Assembly (NCBI GenBank): GCA_964362515.1
Contig: CAYIEP010000032.1
Location: forward strand, 1-5,958
Reading direction: 5' to 3'
DNA from: CAYIEP01 sp964362515
Lineage (GTDB): Bacteria > Patescibacteriota > Minisyncoccia > UBA6257 > UBA9933
DNA: 5,958 bases
A model generated the notes under the pieces. That model had not been told where the DNA came from. It did not search any database and worked only from the letters and a program-made list of their open reading frames with translations. The position numbers were made by a program, and so were the translations under genes. Positions 1 to 5,575 of this stretch are shown here, in pieces. The first letter of the stretch is position 1. Each line of letters opens with the position of its first letter.

Positions 1-2
1 TT

Positions 3-89
3 CCTTTGTTTATTAATGAAGGCGACATTATCCGCGTCAACACTCAAACGGGAGAATATGTAGAGCGAGTTGAGAAATTAAAGAAATAA
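3..89 (+). CDS. efp: Elongation factor P, C-terminal end (5' partial)
   Basis: The last 28 codons and stop of a gene that begins outside the window. The translation starts PLFINEGDIIRVNTQTGEY and continues VERVEKLKK. This matches the end of the third (OB-fold) domain of bacterial EF-P, where a segment of the form PxFIxEGDxIxVxTxTGEYxxRV is nearly invariant. EF-P binds the ribosome beside the peptidyl-tRNA and relieves stalling at consecutive prolines. The modified residue at the tip of domain I lies outside the window, so neither its type nor the full length (usually about 185 residues) can be judged. The gene ends in TAA and is followed within 20 bases by a stem-loop terminator. It converges with the minus-strand genes that follow. 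eIF5A-like or YeiP-type paralogues share this tail, so a paralogue is the main alternative. Confidence 0.9.
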   Translation, partial: PLFINEGDIIRVNTQTGEYVERVEKLKK

Positions 90-108
90 AAATAATAAAA
101 AATATTGT

Positions 109-155
109 ACTTATGCTATTAAAACGATCGTTCAGGTAGCATAAGTTAGTTTTTT
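109..155 (+). terminator. Rho-independent terminator of efp
   Basis: A 10-bp perfect stem, ACTTATGCTA (109-118) pairing with TAGCATAAGT (137-146), is closed by an 18-nt loop. After a 3-nt gap comes a run of six T at 150-155. It lies 20 bases past the efp stop codon on the same strand, which fits a terminator. The stem is AT-rich and the loop is long, so it may be only moderately efficient. The loop contains a 10-bp palindrome, AACGATCGTT (123-132), which could extend the hairpin as a stacked inner stem. Confidence 0.7.
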
Positions 156-188
156 ATAACGATAATTTAATTTAGCAGTACAGTAAGG

Positions 189-233
189 ACAAAGACAAAC
201 GGCTAAATCAGCGATTTAGCCGTTTGTCTTTGT
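189..233. terminator. Perfect 21-bp inverted repeat, probable bidirectional terminator
   Basis: The arms at 189-209 and 213-233 are perfect reverse complements separated by only AGC. The inner 10 bp (CGGCTAAATC at 200-209, GATTTAGCCG at 213-222) make a GC-containing stem. The outer 11 bases read TTTGTCTTTGT when leaving the stem on either strand. That is the symmetric stem-plus-U-rich-tail design of a shared terminator between convergent genes, here efp and the decayed gene at 216-559. The repeat covers the last codons and TAA (216-218) of that gene. There is no uninterrupted T run, so termination is inferred. An operator or the end of a small mobile element are less likely readings. Confidence 0.6.
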
Positions 234-559
234 GTATTTCACGCCACGGCCTTCTTTACCGATTTGGGTAATACGCTCTTCTTGTTCAAGCTCATTAAGA
301 TAATTAGTGGCAGTGGCGTCGCTCACGTCCAAAAGCTTCTAAAATCGTTATTGGCAATTTCGGCTTTACCTTCAAAAAGTTCTAATATCTTATTCTTCGC
401 TTCCGCTTAACATTTTTAATCAAATCTTGTACTCATTTCTTGTACCCATTCCTCAACTTTAGCAGTTTGTTTGGTTGGTTGGCTTCATTTGTTTATTTAA
501 AGGCAGACCGATAACTATTTTATAAATCTCCTCTTTTTTATATTTTCATACTTGTAATC
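216..559 (-). pseudogene. Decayed winged-helix DNA-binding protein gene
   Basis: No intact reading frame exists here, yet minus-strand fragments read as one protein when frames are joined. About 555-480 gives EEIYKIVIGLPLNKQMKPT. About 461-425 gives TAKVEEWVQEMSTRFD, ending in a stop. About 400-340 gives KNKILELFEGKAEIANND. About 331-216 gives DVSDATATNYLNELEQEERI, then TQIGKEGRGVKYTKTNG and TAA. The last fragment has the pattern of a winged-helix recognition helix (VSDATATNYLNELEQE) and its wing (IGKEGRGVKY), as in many bacterial and phage regulators. Joining the fragments needs at least three frame changes and leaves stop codons near 407-417. The lesions may be true decay or sequencing and assembly error. 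The original family and start codon cannot be identified. It sits downstream of the ATPase gene on the same strand and ends inside the 21-bp inverted repeat. Confidence 0.6.
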
Positions 560-565
560 ATAACT

Positions 566-598
566 TTCCTATAGGAATCTTATGATACAATTGATACA
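566..598. promoter_or_regulatory. Possible operator: 12-bp palindrome next to a direct repeat
   Basis: TTCCTATAGGAA (566-577) is a perfect 12-bp palindrome. Just to its right TGATACA occurs twice (583-589 and 592-598), one every nine bases. The cluster lies in the gap between the stop of the ATPase gene (632) and the readable remains of the winged-helix gene (up to about 559). That is where an operator or promoter for the dead gene would be. No clear -35/-10 pair at proper spacing was found. Such short repeats can arise by chance in AT-rich DNA, so this is a weak call. Confidence 0.25.
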
Positions 599-631
599 GA
601 GGAAAGCGAGAAAATAAATATAAATATCTCT

Positions 632-2266
632 TTATTTTTTAGGGAGAACCTCCTCAAGAATTTTTTTTAGCCCTTCGGTGTCAACGGTTTTTCTCTCTCG
701 TTTTTCTTTCTGAAGCGGCGATATAATTCTAGGCGGTAAAGACACCGGGTTCTTTTCCTCTCTTCTTCTTTCTCGCGTTTTTATAAAACAATCTTTGCAA
801 TAAACCGGTCTTTTACCATCCGGCTTAAAAGGCAACACGGTTCCTTTTTTGCAGAGTTCGCAAAACGCTTTAAAAGATTGGATTACCGGCGGTTTTTTTG
901 GTTCATAAATTATTTTTTCCGGAGTAGCTTTAAATTCCGGCTTTTTTAAATCCGGCAAAAAAGCCGCTTCATTAACTCCAACGCCTGATGCTTCGGCTAT
1001 TTGTTTTTCAACGTCGGCTATGGGCGTTCCGTATGCTTTTCTTGAATATTCTATAATCTCGTCTACATAAGAAATTTCCGGTTTAGGCGACGGCGCAAGA
1101 GTAATGGCCGAAAAAGGCCGTGAAGGAACGCCATCAATCATCAGACGCAAATAAACATTATAATTTGGCAGATTCAAAAGGTCTTGTGCCAAAATGTTTG
1201 GGCCAAACTGTTTTTCTTCCAAAAATTCCACGTCTTCGGCACCGGTTCTAAAAGCGACAAAAGTGCCGACGTTGCCAAAAACCGCGTCTTTAACAACGAC
1301 ATTTTGGTCGTGAACCAATTGGCCGATATATTGATTGGTAATAATAAGATTTAATCGGTATTTGCGAGCTTCCGATAAAATGGCGGCAAACGCGTCGGTG
1401 ACAAAATTTTGGAATTCATCAACGTAAAGATAAAAGTCCTGGCGATCTTCTTCTAAAATATCAACTCGGCTCATGGCGGCCAGTTGCATTTTAGTAATAA
1501 GCATGCCGCCTAAAAGTTTTGAATTATCTTCTCCTATTCGCCCTTTAGACAAATTAATAATGATAATTTTTCTTTCGTCCATCGCTTTTCTGAAATCAAA
1601 AGATGAATGCGGCTGGCCGATAATATTCCGAATGATAGTTGCCGAGCTGAATTGGCCGATTTTATTTTGAATCGCCGCCGTTGCTTCCTGTTCGTAGCGC
1701 TGCTGGTACTTAGCGTATTCTTGATTCCAAAACATTTTAATAATCGGGTCGGTAAGCTGATCAACTATCGATTTTCGAAAAATTTTATCGGAAAACATTC
1801 TATTAACGCCCAAAAGCGTGGAACCCGGAATTTCAAGAAGAGCTAAAATAGTATTGTTCAATATATATTCCATTCTTGCCGACCAAACATCCGGCCAGAT
1901 TTTTTTAAAAACTCCCATAAGGCCCGAAGCGACAAGATGTCGCACTTCGGGATTGACTTTTTCAATAGCATTAAAAGCGATTGGATACTCCAAGTCGGCT
2001 GGGTTAAAGTAAATTACATCTTCAATTCTTTTTTTAGGGACATAACGCAATAAGCTTTCTGCCATATCGCCGTGGGGATCAATAAAACTCATGCCATGGC
2101 CGGCTAGAATATCGGAAATCATCATATTCATTAAAAGAGTGGTTTTTCCGGTGCCGGTTTGGCCGATAATATACATATGCCGCCGTCTGTCATCGGTTTT
2201 AATGCCAAATTTCTTCCGCTGGTTGCGGAAAGTTGTTTCGGCAAAATACGTTATATTATTTTCCAT
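632..2266 (-). CDS. VirD4/TraD/HerA-type P-loop ATPase with C-terminal zinc ribbon
   Basis: This 544-residue cytosolic motor ATPase belongs to the FtsK/HerA/VirD4 class, whose hexamers pump DNA or protein through a membrane channel using ATP. Visible motifs: RRRHMYIIGQTGTGKTTLL, containing Walker A GQTGTGKT (residues 35-42); FIDPHGD (61-67), typical of conjugative coupling proteins; Walker B FYLYVDEFQNF (278-288, D283/E284); and ARKYRLNLIITNQYIGQL (300-317), the sensor-like strand of TraD/TraG ATPases. No membrane segment is present. The tail after about residue 390 is Pro/Lys-rich. It carries a zinc ribbon with cysteines 469, 472, 490 and 493, in exact CxxC-x17-CxxC spacing around PFKPDGKRPVYC. 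The 16-base gap to the upstream membrane-protein gene, and the abrupt start only 30 residues before the ATPase core, suggest the membrane module has been split off into that gene. No Shine-Dalgarno site precedes the ATG. No relaxase or VirB4 is nearby, so conjugation is not demonstrated. A pilus, DNA-uptake or secretion motor is possible. Confidence 0.85.
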   Translation of the reverse strand: MENNITYFAETTFRNQRKKFGIKTDDRRRHMYIIGQTGTGKTTLLMNMMISDILAGHGMSFIDPHGDMAESLLRYVPKKRIEDVIYFNPADLEYPIAFNAIEKVNPEVRHLVASGLMGVFKKIWPDVWSARMEYILNNTILALLEIPGSTLLGVNRMFSDKIFRKSIVDQLTDPIIKMFWNQEYAKYQQRYEQEATAAIQNKIGQFSSATIIRNIIGQPHSSFDFRKAMDERKIIIINLSKGRIGEDNSKLLGGMLITKMQLAAMSRVDILEEDRQDFYLYVDEFQNFVTDAFAAILSEARKYRLNLIITNQYIGQLVHDQNVVVKDAVFGNVGTFVAFRTGAEDVEFLEEKQFGPNILAQDLLNLPNYNVYLRLMIDGVPSRPFSAITLAPSPKPEISYVDEIIEYSRKAYGTPIADVEKQIAEASGVGVNEAAFLPDLKKPEFKATPEKIIYEPKKPPVIQSFKAFCELCKKGTVLPFKPDGKRPVYCKDCFIKTRERRREEKNPVSLPPRIISPLQKEKRERKTVDTEGLKKILEEVLPKK

Positions 2267-2282
2267 AATTCTATATTATAAT

Positions 2283-3527
2283 TTAGCCAATAGGTAAACT
2301 GATCGGCGGTTCGGCTTTTTTAGAATCAACGCGCCTTAGGGTTGGCGCTTCAACCACAATCATCGGATAATGATAAATTGTAGCCAGTTCTTCAGTATTT
2401 AAAATAAAATCCTTTTTAGGCCATCCTCTTTTAATATAGCGGCTGATAAAATTAATTTTTCTTAAATACTCGCGCCTTTTCTTAAATGGCTGATCGACCG
2501 AGGTGCCGGCATCGCTGTTTGACTTAAAAGCGTTCAAATTTACGGTGTTAAACTGCTTAAAAGCCCCATTTACCGCCGCCATATTAGCGCGATTAAAAAT
2601 ATCGCTTCGGGCGATATAAGCGAAACGAATGCTGGTCTTAAAAGCCAGTTTTGACATTTTATTTTCAATCGCCTCAACGACCGTTTTTTCTCCCGGAGAA
2701 AGATTTGTAGTACTTGACTTTGATTCTTCCTTTTTTGCCGCCTCCCACTGGGGATAAATAGCGACAGCCACAAGAAGATGTCTTAAAAATTCCTCAATTC
2801 CTCCGAAGATACTATCAATCCAACTTTTCTTTTTTTCAATTTTTTTACCGACAAGTTTATTTACCGCTTCGGCGCCTTTTTCTTTCCAGTCTTTTTCGGC
2901 GGTTGGTTTTATTAAATATTGAATAAAAATATTTTCGCCAGATTTAAGTTTTGAAAGTATTTCAAGAAAAGGCGCCATTGGATCAACTTGTCTTTCTTCT
3001 TCTCTTTCTTCAAAAAGCAGGTAAGTTCTGATGGGATAAAAATCATCTTTATCTAAAATAAGTTCAACGCCGTTAATGTCGGTGGTCTTAGACGGCGTTT
3101 TGCCCTCCAAGGGCCTGGCATAATCTAAAACTTCCAAAATTTCGGTGTCAGGATACTGGGCGTGGATTTGTGCTTCAACGAGATTTCTGAATTGTTCGGG
3201 AGTTCTTACGAAAAAATAAACTGCGCCGTCTATGCCGGCAATTTCTAAACTAAACCACTCCTGCACTTTACCTTTCCAGTATTTGTCTAAAAATTTTATT
3301 CTGGTGAGAATCCCGTGAAAACCGGAAAAAACTTGTTCCATCGCCTTTGGGGTTTTTTGAATATCCCTCGGTATCTTTATTTCTAAGAGGAGCCAATTGA
3401 TTTTTTTTATGGCCTTATTCTTCAAATAATAGGTCCAAATTTCAATAAAAATTGCGATTAAAAATACCGGCAGCCACAACCACCATAAACTTAAAAAAAT
3501 GACCAAGATTGTGTAAAGGATATTCAT
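2283..3527 (-). CDS. Membrane-anchored partner of the coupling-type ATPase
   Basis: This 414-residue protein is not a family I can name with certainty. Residues 4-32 are a strong hydrophobic segment (LWWLWLPVFLIAIFIEIW) and form the only clear membrane anchor; the rest is soluble and probably cytosolic. Around 104-136 it reads YFFVRTPEQFRNLVEAQIHA, then QYPDTEILEVLDY. Such a segment is seen in the N-terminal portion of long HerA/VirD4-like proteins of CPR bacteria and Gram-positives. The end (375-414), with LNTEELATIYHYP, VEAPTLRRVDSKKAEPP and LPIG, resembles the linker that leads directly into the P-loop domain of those single-chain proteins, and the next gene begins with that domain. I infer that the two products assemble as one pump. 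A Lys-rich, probably disordered stretch lies at 262-282. Start: ATG at 3527, 20 bases after the upstream stop, with a hairpin in place of a Shine-Dalgarno site. Confidence 0.7.
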   Translation of the reverse strand: MNILYTILVIFLSLWWLWLPVFLIAIFIEIWTYYLKNKAIKKINWLLLEIKIPRDIQKTPKAMEQVFSGFHGILTRIKFLDKYWKGKVQEWFSLEIAGIDGAVYFFVRTPEQFRNLVEAQIHAQYPDTEILEVLDYARPLEGKTPSKTTDINGVELILDKDDFYPIRTYLLFEEREEERQVDPMAPFLEILSKLKSGENIFIQYLIKPTAEKDWKEKGAEAVNKLVGKKIEKKKSWIDSIFGGIEEFLRHLLVAVAIYPQWEAAKKEESKSSTTNLSPGEKTVVEAIENKMSKLAFKTSIRFAYIARSDIFNRANMAAVNGAFKQFNTVNLNAFKSNSDAGTSVDQPFKKRREYLRKINFISRYIKRGWPKKDFILNTEELATIYHYPMIVVEAPTLRRVDSKKAEPPISLPIG

Positions 3528-3551
3528 TTCTTAAGAAACCACGTTTCTTAA
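3527..3551 (-). promoter_or_regulatory. Hairpin at the regulator/membrane-protein gene junction
   Basis: TTAAGAAAC (3531-3539) and GTTTCTTAA (3543-3551) form a perfect 9-bp stem around a 3-nt loop. The stem includes the TAA stop (3548-3550) of the upstream regulator gene and ends 3 nt before the ATG of the membrane-protein gene. An overlapping 12-bp palindrome, TTTCTTAAGAAA (3527-3538), offers a competing fold or dimer site. With no T run after it, this is not a terminator. It could act in translational coupling, be an mRNA processing site, or be an operator. Only the structure is seen; the role is inferred. Confidence 0.4.
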
Positions 3552-4600
3552 ACTAAGAAAAAGCGTTCATCGTCTGATTTTTTAAAAAGCTTCTTGTTTT
3601 GAAGATTAAGCAAAATTGTATTTTCTTTTACAAGACGTTTTGACTGAATGGCTTTGACTATTTTTTCTTTAGTCAAGCCGTCTTTAGAATTTTTTAACAG
3701 AGAAACCAAGACGTCGCGCACCGTGCCAGGTGTATAACCCCAATCGGACAGGGCGTACGTTCCTCTCCCTACCAGCACAAAGCGAGAATCTTTGATCAGT
3801 TCGTTGTGCACAGTTTGAGGATGGGCTAATTTGGCAGAAAAAACAACCTTGTTAATCAAGTTTGCCACTTCACTAAAATGAAGCGGCCGTTTTTCTTTTT
3901 TGAAAACTAAATAGGCCTTGTCTTTTACGCCCTTAGGAGAAATTTCCGGCGAGTGAATTAAACCCCACTGGCCAAAAGGATTTTGGGAAATCTTGGAAGA
4001 AAGTTCTACATAAGACATTAGAGCCCTGTCATTATTGGCCACTTTGAGATTGGCGTCTTTGCTTAAGACGGTTAAAGTTTTTAATAAATAATTTCTTGAA
4101 ACCGGAACATTTTCTTGGTCTAATTTTTTCTTCAGGACTTCCAATAAATTAACGGCATTATTGTAACTAAGCGCGTCGATCGCCCAAGCGGCAAGGCATA
4201 AAGGCGTTTCTTTAAAATACGAAAAATGTCCCCGGCCTAAGGCCAAAACAAAATTTATGATATTTTCGCGATTTCTATCCTGAAGAGAAAATAAATTTGC
4301 CAGTTCTTTTAAAAGATAATCCTCTCTTCTTACGCCGCCAAGTGCAAACAGGTGAGTTGCGATTGTCTCAAACGCCGGTAAGAGCGATCCTAGAATGCCC
4401 TTACTCGTAAGCTGTTTCAAGCCCAGGGCTTCAATTTGCCTCACGCGTTCTCTTGTAATACCTTGATTGCGGCCGATGGCTTCAAGAGTTTGATAGGCCT
4501 CGGATTTAAGTCCGAAACGTTTTTCAATTACTGCTCGCACGCGGGGATTTAAAACCCTTATTATTTCATCCAAAATATTTTTTAAATTTGGGCCACGCAT
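3548..4600 (-). CDS. Sigma-region-4 and HARE-HTH transcription-factor-like protein
   Basis: A 350-residue DNA-binding protein. Residues about 15-65 (LNPRVRAVIEKRFGL, then TLEAIGRNQGITRERVRQIE) match sigma-70 region 4. This is the helix-turn-helix that reads the -35 element, including the ITRERVRQIEA signature. Regions 2 and 3 of a sigma factor are absent, so it cannot act alone as a normal sigma factor. Residues 80-215 are helical with no motif I recognise. Residues about 225-290 (DKAYLVFKKEKRPLHFSEVA through FVLVGRGTYALSDWGY) have the pattern of a HARE-HTH winged helix, also found in the RNA polymerase delta subunit and in chromatin and restriction proteins. Residues 293-350 look like a second winged helix. 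It probably regulates transcription, perhaps by contacting the polymerase flap or promoter. As first gene of the operon it may control the two pump genes; this is inference from position. Start: ATG at 4600, close behind a TATAAT box, without a Shine-Dalgarno site. Confidence 0.8.
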   Translation of the reverse strand: MRGPNLKNILDEIIRVLNPRVRAVIEKRFGLKSEAYQTLEAIGRNQGITRERVRQIEALGLKQLTSKGILGSLLPAFETIATHLFALGGVRREDYLLKELANLFSLQDRNRENIINFVLALGRGHFSYFKETPLCLAAWAIDALSYNNAVNLLEVLKKKLDQENVPVSRNYLLKTLTVLSKDANLKVANNDRALMSYVELSSKISQNPFGQWGLIHSPEISPKGVKDKAYLVFKKEKRPLHFSEVANLINKVVFSAKLAHPQTVHNELIKDSRFVLVGRGTYALSDWGYTPGTVRDVLVSLLKNSKDGLTKEKIVKAIQSKRLVKENTILLNLQNKKLFKKSDDERFFLV

Positions 4601-4611
4601 GTTTTAAAACT

Positions 4612-4657
4612 ATTATATTAATAATCTAACAATACGCTAATATTGTAAAGTTGTCAA
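4612..4657 (-). promoter_or_regulatory. Promoter region of the three-gene pump operon
   Basis: On the minus strand a perfect TTGACA (4652-4657) is followed after exactly 17 bases by TATTGT (4629-4634, 4 of 6 matches to TATAAT). Further on is a perfect TATAAT (4612-4617), whose best-spaced -35 (TTAGCG) is weak. The TTGACA overlaps the secF stop codon. The TATTGT box would give a leader of about 20 bases. The TATAAT box would start transcription within a few bases of the ATG, giving an almost leaderless message. TATTGT is also one arm of a 6-bp inverted repeat (4629-4634 with 4641-4646). No terminator follows secF, so read-through from secDF is also possible. Confidence 0.5.
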
Positions 4658-5574
4658 TTGACGCCTCGTTTTTTTCTTAAAAAATCATACCAGGTTATAA
4701 GTATCGGCGATGCTATAAAAATAGAAGAGTAAGTTCCGGAAAAAATTCCGACTATTAAAGCCAAAATAAAATATCTAAGCGTTTCTCCTCCCCAAATAAA
4801 TAATGCGAGAAGTGTTAAAATAACGGTGAAGGAAGTGCTTATGGAGCGCACTAATGTTTCGTTGACGCTTTGATTGACAATTGTTGGAAAATCTAAATGT
4901 TCATAACGTTTAAGGTTTTCCCTGATCCGGTCAAAAACCACAATAGTATCGTGAACTGAAAAGCCCAAAACCACGAGAAGAGCGACAATAAAGTTAGTTC
5001 CAATTTCAACTCCGTAAAAATGTCCAAGATAAGCAAACAGGCCGATAGGAATTATCAGGTCGTGGAAAAGAGCTATCAGAGTGGCTACTCCATAGCGCCA
5101 GGAACTAACCGGTTTAGAAACTCGTCTAAATGTCCAAGCAATATAAAGTGAAATCAAAATAAGAACCATAATAATCGCTCTTATTGATTTTTGCTGGAGC
5201 TCAATCCCAATAGTCGGGCCAATGGAAGAAAAACGGCTTTCTTCCATTATAATTTTGTTTTTTAGGGCTTCTCCCATCAAAAGCCGGACTGTTTTTTGAT
5301 GCGTTTCTTCATCGATTTCGCCAAAACGAAAACTGAAGCTACTTGAGCCTAACGGTGAAATTCTTAGGTCGGTCAATTTTAAGGGTTTTAATAAATCATA
5401 AAACTGACTTAGTTCCGGTCGATTATTTTCGGGATAATTAATCTCAAGAATTGAACCGCCTTTAAAGTCAATACCAAGGCTAAGCCCCCATAAAATTACG
5501 GCAATAATACTCGCGGCAATAAAAATTCCGGAGATTACATAACAAATTTTTCTTTTTCCTATTATATTTAACAC
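4654..5574 (-). CDS. secF: Protein translocase subunit SecF
   Basis: An inner-membrane partner of SecD. Together they use the proton motive force to pull exported proteins through SecYEG and release them outside. The product is 306 residues from the chosen GTG, normal for SecF. Order: NIIGKRK and membrane segment 1 (about 10-32), then GIDFKGG (34-40), a conserved SecF signature. An extracytoplasmic domain follows (to about 115), then IGPTIGIELQ (118-127). The C-terminal five-helix RND-type domain has GFSVHDTIVVFDRIREN (204-220), NQSVNETLVRSISTS (234-248) and GTYSSIFIASPI near the end. The GTG at 5574 lies one base after the secD stop, and the protein then begins directly at the NIIGKRK element that usually opens SecF. 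A TTG at 5619 would add 15 atypical residues and overlap secD by 44 bases, so it is less likely. Stop is TGA. Confidence 0.93.
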   Translation of the reverse strand: MLNIIGKRKICYVISGIFIAASIIAVILWGLSLGIDFKGGSILEINYPENNRPELSQFYDLLKPLKLTDLRISPLGSSSFSFRFGEIDEETHQKTVRLLMGEALKNKIIMEESRFSSIGPTIGIELQQKSIRAIIMVLILISLYIAWTFRRVSKPVSSWRYGVATLIALFHDLIIPIGLFAYLGHFYGVEIGTNFIVALLVVLGFSVHDTIVVFDRIRENLKRYEHLDFPTIVNQSVNETLVRSISTSFTVILTLLALFIWGGETLRYFILALIVGIFSGTYSSIFIASPILITWYDFLRKKRGVN

Positions 5575-5575
5575 A

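Noticed and set aside
189..233. The inverted repeat as a transposon end or CRISPR repeat
   Set aside because: Only one copy is present, with no spacer array, transposase or target-site duplication, and its place between convergent genes suits a terminator.
600..631. A terminator after the ATPase gene
   Set aside because: The sequence is AT-rich, with at most a 4-bp pairing and no proper stem with a T run.
1473..2297. Open frames on the + strand at 1473-1670, 1607-1846, 1818-2012 and 2091-2297
   Set aside because: They lie antisense to the ATPase gene, overlap each other, and have no recognisable domain. They are by-products of the coding strand's composition.
1534..2773. Minus-strand open frames at 1534-1764 and 2570-2773
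   Set aside because: They are out of frame inside the ATPase and the membrane-protein genes, whose own frames carry clear motifs or family-like patterns.
632..3527. Calling the pair a conjugative transfer system (traG/virD4)
   Set aside because: No relaxase, VirB4, VirB6, pilin or origin of transfer is visible, and both flanks are housekeeping genes. The motor class is supported, but the conjugative role is not.
4601..4653. A terminator after secF
   Set aside because: There is no GC stem followed by a T run on the minus strand. The region reads as a promoter with short AT-rich palindromes.
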